A DNA stretch of 64,000 nucleotides from Castanea sativa (taxonomy: Eukaryota; Streptophyta; Magnoliopsida; Fagales; Fagaceae), in assembly GCF_040712315.1 (NCBI RefSeq), contig NC_134023.1, positions 16,191,442 to 16,255,441 on the forward strand. Direction: 5' to 3'. The notes beneath the pieces were generated by a model. The model was not told where the DNA came from and did no database searches. It saw nothing but the letters and a program-made list of their open reading frames with translations. Of this stretch, positions 21,696 through 32,540 are shown piece by piece; positions within the stretch are counted from its first letter, which is position 1; every line of letters starts with the position of its first letter. A program made the position numbers and the translations under genes.

Positions 21696-24604
21696 CTACT
21701 CTAATTTGACCTTCCTCACAAGCCACTTTGGTTTTCCAATTTCAAATATAAGATATCCCATAAAAATTCCAAATATTGTTCCACTTGCATAACCTATGGA
21801 TACAGCTTGCCAATTAAACCCATTTTCATGCCCTAAATTTTCATCTTGTTGCAAGGTCGGTGGTGGTGGTTGCTTTGCCTCATGCTTATCGCATGTTCTT
21901 GACAATGGAAACCCACACAATCCCAAGTTTTCGGTGTACGAATCATTTTTGAATGTATTGAATTGATTTCCTGAAGGTATGTGTCCTATGAGTTGGTTAT
22001 GTGATAGCTTTAAGACTTCAAGCATTGTTAGATCTGCCAATTGACTAGGAATCTCCCCACTGAGCTTGTTGAAAGAGAGGTCTAACCATTCAAGATTAGT
22101 CAAATTTCCAAATGATGATGGAATATAACCTATAAGGTTATTGTAAGAAAAGTTAAGCCCCTTGAGTGATTTAAGCCTTCCAATTATCTTTGGCATCTCT
22201 CCTCTGAAACTATTGTTTGAAAAATCAATGCTTGTTAAGACGGTTAAGACTCTCTCCATCTCAATATACTGCCCATTAATCATGATAATCAATAAATCAT
22301 GATAATAATATTCTCCCATATATTTCAATGTAACTCCACTTTCATCCACATTCATCATGGCTTTCAAAAATTCAAAATATGTTATTGGCAAAGGACCATT
22401 AAACTGATTGTTAGAGATGTCTATGATTCGCAAATTCGGGAAAGGAAATTTGGTTTTAGGATTGCCTATATGACCTTGAAATCTATTTGATCTTATGACA
22501 AGAACCTGCAGTTTCTTAAGACTTCCCAACCAATAAGGGAAGGTTCCATTTATCTTATTGTTTCCAAGATCTAGAACTTCCAAGTTTTTACAATTGACCA
22601 AAGATTGCGGCAATGGCCCTTCCAATTGATTGCCATTAAGGTTAATATTCCTAAAATTATTTCCTTTGGCAAATATTGCAAGGATGGTGCCATGAAGACT
22701 ATTCATTCGCAAATCCAACACTGAGAGGGCAGTAGAGTTTACCAAACACTTAGGAATCATGCCACTTAAGTTGTTATGAGACAGGTCTAGAACTTCAAGG
22801 TGAATTGCATCACAAATTAAAGAAGGGATTTCTCCTGTTAAATTGTTATTGGAGAAAAAGATAAAGTGAAGACTAGAAAAATTTAGAGTGGGAAATGGTC
22901 CTTGAAGTCAGTTATCACGAAGATCAACATAATACAATGAATTCCTCCCCACATCCCCCAACCATCTTGGAACTTGACCATAAATTTGGTTATTGGAAAG
23001 GTCTAAGTATTGTAAATTTGTTGTCTGTCTTAAGAAAATTGGGAATTCACTGATATTGGAGTAAGCCAAGAACAAATATTGAAGATTGGGCAGGGCATAG
23101 GCAGCATTATTATTGATGTTAACTAAGTTATTTGACAAATAGAGAGCCTCAAGATTTTTGAGTTTTGAAAACATTTCAGACCCCAACATAATACTCAAGT
23201 TATTTGACAAGAGATATAGAGTAGTAAGGTTCACAAGTCTGGATACTGAGCTAGGTATAGAGCCATGTAGCTTATTATAACCCAAATTAAGATACTTCAA
23301 TGAATTGTACTTAAATTCACTAATCTCACCAATGAATTGATTACCATAAAGATCCAAAAACTCCAAAGATAGCATACTGAACAACCAAGATGGCAGTGTT
23401 TCATTTAGGAAATTTGAACTTAAAGAGAGAACAATCAGACTCAAACCACTTACGTGACTAGGAAGGGGACCAACAAGTTGATTGTACCCAAGGTCTAAAG
23501 TTGAGAGATTCGGCAAGTTGAATAGTGATGACGGCAACAGACCTGTTAAAAATATTCACCAATAATTAAAAAATTGTTAGTTTGATGCGTCAGCCAAAAA
23601 GATCTAAAATTTAAAAGTGGTAATAGAATCTCACAGCTAAAACTGTTATTTGACAAATCCAAATATGTAAGTTTTGTAAGGATCCCAGGCCATGCTGGAA
23701 TTGACCCCGTAATATTGCAACTAGGGAGAGCTAAATGCTTCAAGGACTTCAAATTGTCGATAGAATTAAGGAATTCTCTTGGAAACATTCTGCCAGAGAG
23801 ACCTAAGAACTTTAGGGAACTACAGCTCCAATTAGACTTTAGAAGAGAACCTTTAAGGTTTCAATTACCCGTTAGATCAAGGGTTTGTATACTGGGAAGG
23901 CAGAGGATGTTATTTTCGAGTTTTCCCTATAAGTGACAGCAACGGAGACTAAGAGTTGTCAAAGAGGAGGATAGATTCATCAAGGAATTAGGTCTAATTG
24001 AGGACATATTTGCCGATTCCAGAATAAGTTCCCTTAACTGAGTTAGGTTACCAATGACTCTTTTCCATACTAGAGCTTTGACTAATAGCTCATTCTTAGA
24101 AAGATCAAGTGAAACCAGTGAAGACAACTGAGAGATTTCAAACGGGATTTTGCCAGAAAATACGGAAAAAGAAAGGTTAAGATGAGTCAAATTCTTAAAG
24201 TTGCCAAACTCAGAAGGAATTAGAGAGTCATTGAAGTCATTGTCAGCGAGGTTCAACCTCCTGAGATTGGGATGAAAAAATAGGGTACTATTGGAATGAA
24301 TGTGGCCCATAAGCCAGCTGGAACTAAGGTCCAGGCCAACCACATGGCTTGTGTTTTTGTCACACTCGACCCCATCCCAAGTGCAACAGTGCTTATCCTC
24401 GTGCCAACTAGCTGTTTTAGGATAAGAAGGATGATAGCCAGAAGCAGATTTTTCAAGAGAAAAAGACTTATTAAAATGGAGTAGAGCAGAGCATGGTGGC
24501 ATTGAAGAGAAGGAAGTAGAGAGAGACGATGGAAAGGGAAGTTGAGAATGCAAGATCAAACAGAACAAAAAGAAGACTTGATACTTCCAAGTTGAACGCC
24601 CCAT
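21696..24604 (-). pseudogene. LRR receptor-like protein pseudogene (RLP, Cf-9 type), near full length
   Basis: About 970 codons from ATG 24,604. Residues 1-30 form a signal peptide; residues 73-81 (CCTWDGVEC) are the paired-cysteine LRRNT cap. Many plant extracellular LRRs follow (LxxLxLSxNxLxGxIP), then the island region, a cap around LGLCGFPLSRTC, an acidic spacer, a membrane helix (AVSIGYASGTIFGIFMGYLI) and a short basic tail with no kinase. Such proteins sit in the plasma membrane and sense pathogen or developmental ligands with SOBIR1-type partners. Breaks: TAG at 23,927-23,929, TGA at 23,861-23,863, TGA at 22,908-22,910, and a frame change near 23,540-23,600. The frames between breaks are well kept, so silencing is fairly recent or the product is truncated. 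A promoter with a TATA box lies just upstream. Confidence 0.9.
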
Positions 24605-24686
24605 TTGATACCCAATTCAACAAAAACAAAACTCTGAAAATGGAGTAGTATTTCTGATGATGTTATAAGGAAGGTATGGGTGGAAT

Positions 24687-24790
24687 GCATATTATATATA
24701 TGCTGCCAAGTCAACAGAAGTCATCCACCTTTCTTTTATTAATAAAAAAAAGATGTTAATTTCACGTCACGTGTGAGGTGATGTGAAATT
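24687..24790 (-). promoter_or_regulatory. RLP core promoter: TATA box, W-box, G-box palindrome
   Basis: Reading toward the RLP start on the minus strand: a 33-bp near-perfect palindrome at 24,758-24,790 (arms AATTTCACGTCAC / GTGATGTGAAATT) contains a CACGTG G-box at 24,768-24,773. A W-box core, TTGACT, lies at 24,709-24,714, and a TATATATAA stretch near 24,690-24,700, about 90 bp before the ATG. W-boxes bind WRKY factors and are common in defence genes. Function is inferred from motifs and position. Confidence 0.5.
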
Positions 24791-24904
24791 GTACTACTTG
24801 TACACGTTATCATAGTTTAAACTTTCTAGGAACCTCCATATATCTGATCAGATTAATTATAATATTTTAATAAGTGCTAATTAAGTCCAGAAATTGACAA
24901 TTAA

Positions 24905-25380
24905 TTTGAAATATTGGGACCTTATTACAATGAAATTTTTTGTTGCAACAAGTTTCACTTTGTTGCAACAAATCTCTATTGCAACAAAAAATTTTCATTG
25001 CCCACTGATGCGATAAAATCTGTGGCAATAGACTATTGCAACAAAAATTTCGTTGCAATAGAGTTTTGTTGCAAGAAAAGATTTTAATTATCATTAAAAA
25101 TACTTTATTGCAACAAAATATATTGTTGCTATAATATTGTGAAGATATTTTTATGTTGTTAATAAGTTAAATATGATGTGTTTAGTGGAAAAAAAAGTTT
25201 AAAAATATATATAAAATTTATTACAACAAAAATTATTGTTACAATAACTTATCACAACAAAACGTTTGTTGCAATAAGTTTCACAGGTACTTTACTAACC
25301 TATCACAACAAAAATTTCATTGCAATAAGTTTCCAAAGATACATTATTGCAACAAATTACTATAATCAAACTTAAAACAA
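24905..25380. repeat. TTGCAACAAA-rich subterminal repeat region, copy 1
   Basis: Dense short direct and inverted copies of TTGCAACAAAA / TTTTGTTGCAA. The same arrangement recurs at 28,670-29,160, where it begins with a CACTACAAGAAAA terminus. Such subterminal repeats are typical of CACTA (En/Spm) ends, where transposase binds. Copy 1 has lost the CACTA terminus. Confidence 0.6.
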
Positions 25381-25869
25381 TAATTCAACAACAACAGCAA
25401 GCTTCAATCCCAAACATTTGGGGTTGGCTATGGATCCTCAACAAATTAGTTAGGATCAGACACATATATTCTTTTCCTCCATTAATTGAACTCAACATAG
25501 TAATTGAATCAACTATGATCTAACAGAGTTTCAAACAAACTATTTGGGATTCTGGAAGTAATACAATTAATTTATTTTGAGAGATTTGCAAGTAGGCAAG
25601 AGATAAAAAAGGATGCCCATGACATCTAAATTACACTCAAAGAAATTGAATAAGTAGGTAATTCATAAGATATCCAAGATACATAACTATAATCTTCAAA
25701 GGGACAGGGAAAAAAAGTTCACAATTGCTAATAATAATTAAAACCTTATGCTTTTAGGTATAGAGATTCATTCTGCAATCTCAAAAATAAGAACATCACT
25801 TACCTTAGAATCAGTTGTCTTCTTCCACCACATTTGTGGCCATTCTTCTTCAATCTTCTAAACATGATA

Positions 25870-28165
25870 TGCTCCTCAATTTAACCTTCCTCATAAGCCA
25901 CTCTAGTGTTCCAATTTCAAACATAAGATATCCCAAAAAAATCCAAATATTGTTCCACATGCATAACCTATGAAAACAGCTTGCCAATTAAACCCATTTT
26001 CATGCTCTAAATTTTCATCTTGTTGCAAGGTCGGTGGTGGTGGTTGCTTTGCCTCGTAGTTGTCACATGTTCTTGACAATGGAAACCCACACAATCCCAA
26101 GTTTTCGGTATACGAATCATTGTTGAATGTATTGAATTGATTTCCTGAAAGTATGTGTCCTATGAGTTGGTTATGTGATAGCTTTAAGACTTCAAGCGAC
26201 ATTAGATCTATCAATTGACTAGGAATCCCCCCACCGAGCTTGTTGAAAGAGAAGTCTAACCATTCAAGATTGGTCAAATTTCCAAATGATGATGGAATAT
26301 AACTTGTAAGGTTATTGTAAGAAAAGTTGAGCCCCTTGAGTGATTTAAGCCTTCCAATTATTTTTGGAATCTCTCCACTGAAACTATTGTTTGAAAAATC
26401 AATGCTTGTTAAGACGGTTAAGACTCTATCTATCTCAATGTACTACCCTTTAATCATGATATTCAATAAATCATGATAATAATATTCTCCCATATAATTC
26501 AATGCAACCTCACGTTCATTTACATTCATCATTGCTTTCAAATATTCGAAATACTTTATTGGTAAAGGACCATTAAATTGATTGTTAGAGATGTCTATGA
26601 TTCTCAAATTTAGGAAAGGAAATTTGGTTTTAGGACTGCCTATACAACCTCGAAATCTATTTGATCTATTGACAGGAACCTGCAATTTCTAAAGACTTCC
26701 CAACTATTACGAGAAGGCTCCATATATCCTATTGTTTCCCAAATCTAGAACTTCCAAGTCCTAACAATTTGCCAAAGATGGTGGCAATGGCCCCTCCAAT
26801 TGATTGCCACTAAGGTTAATATTCCTAAAATTATTTCTAATGGCAAAGGTTGCAGGGATGGTATCATGAAGGCTATTCATTCACAAATTCAACACCGAGA
26901 TGGCAGTAGAGTTTACAAAACACTTAGGGTATGTTTGGTAGACTGTAGTAAGTACTGTAATGTAATAGTTATTCTTATGGTTTAGCTATTTAGTAGTTTG
27001 GTTATGTTTTTATTACCAGGAATAGTCATTCCTCATGAATAACTATTGTTTAAAATGAGGAATAATTATTTCTTTCTAAAAGGACTGTAATAGTTATTCC
27101 TTAGTAAGTGTATTAATTTCTAAAATTAATATATTTTCTAAATAAACAAACTTTCCATATACACATAACAATTATCAAAATAAAAAGTAATTAAAAATGA
27201 CTAATCTTTCTTTCAAATTTAAAAAATATTTTCTTTTGGAAATATAATTATATTAGTAAGATATTTCCTAAAATATATTTTAAGTTTTATTCTAATGTAA
27301 CAATTTATATAACTTGATTTAAACGTTCCATTATCTTCAATGTTCTATTTTTGTGTTGTCACCAAACAAATGAATAGTAATAAATATTACATTACAACAT
27401 CTTGTATTCCTTGTAATACCTATTCCTATTCCTATGTAATCACCATTACAATCTACCAAACGTGCCGTTAGGAATCATGCCACTTAAGTTGTTATGAGAC
27501 AAGTCTAGAACTTGAAGGTTAATTGCATCGCAAATTAAAGAAGGGATTTCTCCTATAAAATTGTTATTGGAGAAACACATATAGTGCAGTCTAGAAAAAT
27601 TTAGAGTAGGAAATGGTCCTTGAAGCATTTTGTCATGAAGATCAACCTAATATAATGAATTCATCCCCACATCCCCCTACCATCTTGGAACTCGACCATA
27701 AATTCGGTTATTGGAAACGTCTAAATATTGTAAATTTGTTGTCAGTTGAGGGCATATTTGGAGAATAGATTCATCAAAGGAATTAGGTCTAATTGAGGGC
27801 ATATTTGTGGAATCCAGAATAAGTTCCCTTAACTGAGTTAGGTTACCAATGACACTTTTCCATTTTATAGCTTCGATTAATAGCTCATTGTAAGAAAGAT
27901 CAAGTGAAACCAGCAAAGACAATTGAGAGATTTCAAAAGAGATTTGGTCAAAAAATATGGAAGAGAAAGATTAAGGTGAGTCAAACTCTTAAAGTTGACA
28001 AACTTAGAAGGAATTAGGGAGTCATAGAACCAATTGTCAGCGAGGTTCAACCTCCTGAGATTGGGAAGAAAAAACAGGGTACTGTTGGAAAGAATGTGGC
28101 CATAAAGCCAAGTGGAACTAAGGTCCAAGCTAGCCACATGACTTGTGTTTTTGTCACGCTTAACT
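25870..28165 (-). pseudogene. Second RLP pseudogene, truncated, deleted and transposon-interrupted
   Basis: Paralogue of the 21.7-24.6 kb RLP, in the same orientation. It starts abruptly inside the LRRNT cap at about 28,165 (DKNTSHVASLDLSSTWLYGH); signal peptide and promoter are gone. Near 27,745 the frame jumps from SIRPNS to TTNLQYLDVSN, so several hundred bases of LRR coding present in the paralogue are deleted. A 541-bp Harbinger-type MITE sits at 26,927-27,467. Further frame breaks include one inside the membrane helix near 25,935, where the helix turns into GFFWDILCLKLEH and stops. LRRs and LGLCGFPLSRTC remain recognisable. No product is possible. Sequence breaks exactly into TTGCAACAAA-type repeat at the 5' end. 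Confidence 0.88.
26927..27467. mobile_element. 541-bp PIF/Harbinger-type MITE inside RLP pseudogene
   Basis: TIRs GGGTATGTTTGGTAGA and the complement of TCTACCAAACGTGCCG; flanked by TTA at 26,924-26,926 and 27,468-27,470. The paralogous RLP has the intact site CACTTAGGAATCATGCC near 22,748, so the insertion and its 3-bp duplication are proven by comparison. The interior is AT-rich with no transposase. Confidence 0.92.
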
Positions 28166-28218
28166 GGCTTCTTATCATAAAAATTTTGTTGCAATAAGTT
28201 TCCAGAAGTACTCTATTG

Positions 28219-28263
<45 letters not shown>

Positions 28264-28345
28264 AAATCAACTCGTTGATCATTATGATACAAAGACTGTG
28301 TTTTTGGCCAGGATAAGCCGATGTTGACCAGCAAACATCCAAAAA

Positions 28346-28606
28346 ATGAATGAGGGGATGCCTGAAGATGCAAAAGACGAATTTCTTGTTTCAATCTCTC
28401 AATTTGTCACATGGTGTGCTATAATAGCTTCTAATCTTAGTGAACCAAACCAAATAATTTTGGAGATGATAGATGTCATTTATGCAAAACTCCTAATCAA
28501 TGTGCACAAACTTTTCCCACTCACGAAAATTAAGTGGTATGCTCCAAGTTTTGATCTATTCCTTGAGATTGATTTAATTTTTTATTCTGTTACAACTTAC
28601 AAGTAG
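28346..28606 (+). CDS. Hypothetical ORF (86 aa), doubtful
   Basis: Frame starting MNEGMPEDAKDEFLVSISQF, not recognised. It lies between the broken RLP 5' end and a CACTA-like terminus, in sequence that has no counterpart in the other RLP block. It may be part of the element that truncated the RLP. Composition is not obviously random, but there is no motif to support function. Confidence 0.2.
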   Translation: MNEGMPEDAKDEFLVSISQFVTWCAIIASNLSEPNQIILEMIDVIYAKLLINVHKLFPLTKIKWYAPSFDLFLEIDLIFYSVTTYK

Positions 28607-28652
28607 TTTATTTATAGTAGTTCATTTATTTTCTAACTTTTCGTTATTTCCA

Positions 28653-29165
28653 CACTACAAGAAAATAGCCTTATTGCAATGAAATTTTTTGTTGCAATAA
28701 GTTTCATTTTGTTGCAACAAATCTCTATTGCAACAAAAAAATTTCGTTGCAATAGAGTTTTGTTGCAATAAATCTGTTGCAATAAAAGATTTTTATTATC
28801 ATTAAAAATATTTTATTGTAACAAAATATATTGTTGCTATAATATTGTGAATATATTTTTATGTTGTTAACAGGTTAAATATGATGTGTTTGGTGGAAAA
28901 AATATTTAAAAATATATAAAAAATTTATTGCAACAAAAATTATTGCTGTAGTAACTTATCGCAACAAAACGTTTGTTGCAATAAGTTTCACAGGTACTTT
29001 ACTAACCTATTGCAACAAAAATTCCGTTGCAATAGTTTCCAAAGATACATTATTGCAACAAAAATTATTGTTGTAGTAACCTATCGTAACAAAAATTTTG
29101 TTGCAATAATAAATTATAGCAAAAATATATATTTTTTGCAATAAAGTATTTTTAATAATAATAAT
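28653..29165. mobile_element. CACTA-type terminus with TTGCAACAAA subterminal repeats
   Basis: Begins CACTACAAGAAAATAG, the classic plant CACTA terminal motif, followed by about 500 bp of short inverted and direct repeats (TTGCAACAAA, GTTGCAATAG). No matching inverted terminus (CTTGTAGTG) with the same inner bases is visible to the right, so this is an orphan end. Confidence 0.6.
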
Positions 29166-29930
29166 AATCTTAATGGCTCAATGGCATTACGATTTGTTGC
29201 TAAGAATGGCTTCAATGGCATGGCAAGGTAGACCATGAATGAATACCGACTTGACGCAGAGTTTGCAAAAATGGCAAATCATGTAATTTTTTTTGCTTGA
29301 TTTTCTATATTTAAAATACATAATGCTCTATTTCTTGATTATGTTTGAAATCTATTTGTATCGTTTGGTTCTCAAACTTGATTGCTCCATCTATATTTGT
29401 CTCCATGTTAATAAATTTTGACTAGGAATTTGATTTTTGGCTCATATACTCAAATGGGTACTCCTCATTTAATTGATTTGTTACTTAGATTTCAGTCACT
29501 GAATTATGTTACTATTTTTTTTCTTGAGGATTTGACCAATTTTGTCAAGTGGCCAATTGAATTTAGGGTTTTAATGTCCATGGTTTTTCTTGCTGTTAGT
29601 GGATTCTAGATGTTGTGGAATTTTCATTTCAGTCCTAGTGATCCAATTTGTGAATTGGGACGGTTGAAAACAGTGCTTAGTTCCCATTTTATTTGGTTGC
29701 TATAATGTTGACCTAGTTTTGGTTTTTTTTTTTTTTAATGATGCTTGCTTAATATTGTTGCATATATTGCTCAAATTAAGTTATTGGGTGAGGTTTATAA
29801 ATAAGCATGTGTGAGTGTGAGAACATTTATGAATTATTTTGCTGGATGTATATGTTAGATTGTCTAGCAAAGGATGCACCTAAGAATAATAGATGAGTGT
29901 GAACTTTAACATATCCTGGGAATTGGGTGT

Positions 29931-30005
<75 letters not shown>

Positions 30006-30789
30006 TTCTATGCATAATTGATTCTATAAGTCCGACTTTAAATGCTTATGCTCATCCATTTTCTTTGGTTAATTACAATTATGGTGACCCGCTTTTTTTT
30101 TCTTAATGATGCTTAATTGCTTAATGTTGTATATTGTACAAAATTATTTGATTTGATTTATTAAGGAATAAACAGCCATGGATTTTTTTCTGATACATAT
30201 GTTTCCTAATTTTTCTTGTTTAATAATTTAAAAAATAAAAAAAGACAATGCAAAAATTACATACGGTTTAAACATCTCCCTAAATGTTTTTATTGTTGTT
30301 GTTATTACAGGATAATTATGTCATTTGTTGCATTTCAAAGAAGGAGAATATCTAGAAGAACAACATCTAAGAACTCGTTGGGCAAGAGATGGAGCATCTC
30401 CAATCGATCTATATTAACTTTTTTTTTAATAGAAAGTGAAAAACACTAATTTCACACTATTTCATTTTTATTATTTCTTAAATAGTGATATATCATTTTT
30501 TTTGGTCATTTTTTGAATGAGTTACAGCATTTTTTAATGATTTTTTCAAATTTATTAGATTAATCATGTTAATATCTTATTCTGATGTATTTGTTCCTAA
30601 TTTGACCTTTGCTTTATCTTGAGCATGTATATGACATTACTAATTAACACTAATTTCACAGTAATTCATTTTTATTATTTCTTAATTAGTACTATTTTAT
30701 TTTTTATCATTTTCTGAATGTGAGTTTCGTTCAACATTTTTTTAATATCTTATTTTTCTAATGTATTGGTTCCTAAAATTGACATTTTC
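29166..30789. other. Intergenic; long (TA)n
   Basis: AT-rich with an uninterrupted (TA)n of about 70 bases at 29,934-30,003 and T-rich spacers. No gene recognised. Confidence 0.5.
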
Positions 30790-31661
30790 TTTATCTCAGG
30801 TCATGCCATGCCATGCCACGCCATGCCACGCCATGCCACGCCATTCCACGCCGTTTCAAAACATAAATAAACGAGAAGAGGAGAGGATGAAAGAGATATA
30901 TATGTAATACAAGATGAACAATTTAACTATAACTTAGGATCTTTATGACTCTTATTTAGACTCTAGAGTGATACTTGTAGAATCAAGAACAATATTTGTA
31001 ATATGTCCCTAAGAGAGATAAATAAAAGATTCAACCTCCTCAGATTGAGTTCGAGGACGATTTTCCTTAGAAAAAATTGGTTCATCCTTATTCTATTGTC
31101 ATCTTGGTCCATTACGATTGTTGTTTAAATTCATTAGAACCTAATTTTCCAAGATACTCTTTACAAATTCATTGTATTAGGCTATTTGGGCCTATTTCCT
31201 TTCTTCTTTTGGGCTTAGGTACAAAATTGTGTCCCTACAATACTGCTAAGCTTGTTCAAAAGCTATAACTAACTCTAAGTGTATTAAGACTATTAGTTAC
31301 AAAATTATTCAATTTCCTAATTTCTTTTTTCTTTTTCTTTTTTTAAATAACAACAATTTCCTTTTGGTATTAGCAGATAGGTAAAAAAAAAATTAAAAGA
31401 AATTAGTAGACAGTTTTTCACGCTATATATAGTCACGTGCTACATGCGAACACTAAAAATGCATGCAAGCCAATACATGGGTGTCTTAGTTGGACTTTGA
31501 AATAAGTACATCCTTCACAAAGAAATATTATTTTAGCAATAATCAACTTTCAAATTCAGGGCCTATAAGTATTCCCAGATCACATCATATACTGAAAGAA
31601 AATAAAAATCAAATTACAACAACAAATAAAAAAGTAAAATCAAATGTTAAAAGTAGTTTAA

Positions 31662-32362
31662 GAATCTGTTGGGAACAACTTATTTTATTTTTTGCTCAAA
31701 GTTTATTGTTGAAAGTATAATAGAAAAAACTAAAAGAAAAAAAAAGAAAAAGAAAAAGTCATGTGAGACCTTATATTAAAAAAGTAAACCAAAAAGTAAC
31801 TCAAGTGGACCCACAAACACTTGCAAATGATGTTTTGTTCTTTTTTATTTTTTATTTATTCCAATGATGTTTTGTTCTTTTTCTTTTTTTTTTTCTGAAT
31901 AAATACTTTATTGCTCAAAAAACTCAACCGAAACAGGGGATAATCAAAAAGATCGGGCCTGGACCCATCTCTAACAAAGGCCTGAGATACATGAGAAGGC
32001 AAATTGGAGATGGGAATTGACCCAGACCAATTTAGAAGAGCTGCCCACTGGGCGAGTAAGTGTGCAGATACATTACCCTTTCTATGAACAAAAGAAAATA
32101 CAACATCTAAAAAACAATTAGCAAAGGACAAAATATCTTCTAGAATGGACTTGATACTCCAGTGCGGGGTCATATTTGACTTTTTTAGCGGCTCAATGAC
32201 ATTCCAAGCATCACCTTCTAAGATTACGTTCAGAATGATGTTTTGTTATTGAAAAAGTAGCCAGTGGGCTTGCAAATAATCCGAATAAAGTTTCACATGG
32301 GCAACTTGAAATAAGCTGAATAAGCTAAAAGCTAGTTTTTTCAGCTATTTCCAAACGTAGCC
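31662..32362. mobile_element. PIF/Harbinger-like element carrying a nested LINE fragment
   Basis: Right end is the complement of GGGCTACGTTTGGAAATAG; left end GAATCTGTTGGGAACAAC. Flanks TAA (31,659-31,661) and CAA (32,363-32,365). The paralogous block reads TTTAAATCAATC without interruption at about 700-715, so the inserted segment is defined by an empty site. A LINE 3' fragment was inserted later inside it. Confidence 0.65.
31877..32233 (-). mobile_element. 5'-truncated LINE (RNase H C-terminus and poly(A)) with 14-bp target duplication
   Basis: Minus strand encodes SILEDILSFANCFLDVVFSF then VHRKGNVSAHLLAQWAALL, the C-terminal part of the LINE RNase H domain, followed by a 3' UTR and an A-rich tail (T-rich at 31,877-31,895). 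AATGATGTTTTGTT flanks both sides (31,863-31,876 and 32,234-32,247), a target duplication of the length made by target-primed reverse transcription. A further copy of this 14-mer occurs at 31,826-31,839. Confidence 0.85.
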
Positions 32363-32540
32363 CAAATCAATCAGGTTCAAAAAGTAATAGGCCTCCATCA
32401 TCCAAACCCAAAGACAACAGATGGCCTATCCTCCTTTGTTGAGGTCCAGAAACACTTGTGGGCAAAGGCTTGTAAATAAACACATTGTTTAGCTAGTATG
32501 CAGTCCATTAGCATGAGTAAGACTGTTTCATGCTTAAGTG

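Larger units (their letters stand above)
21440..25380. repeat. Tandem duplication unit 1 (RLP block)
   Basis: Unit 1 contains the better RLP pseudogene, its promoter and a TTGCAACAAA-rich region. Unit 2 at about 25,615-29,160 repeats the same order and orientation, beginning with CATCTAAATTACAC (21,445 and 25,622). The units differ by many substitutions, a large internal deletion and later insertions in unit 2, so the duplication is old. Confidence 0.8.
30790..32540. repeat. Duplicated block 1, copy B (partner at 1-905)
   Basis: Collinear with the left edge of the window, in the same orientation. Interrupted by a Harbinger-like element at 31,662-32,362. At 30,803-30,855 copy B has a 10-bp minisatellite (CATGCCACGC units) that is only a stub in copy A, while the (TA)n and (AAT)n expansions of copy A are absent here. 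Confidence 0.8.

Noticed and set aside
30790..30860. CATGCC repeats as a CRISPR-like array
   Set aside because: A direct 10-bp minisatellite without spacers, in a plant nuclear genome.
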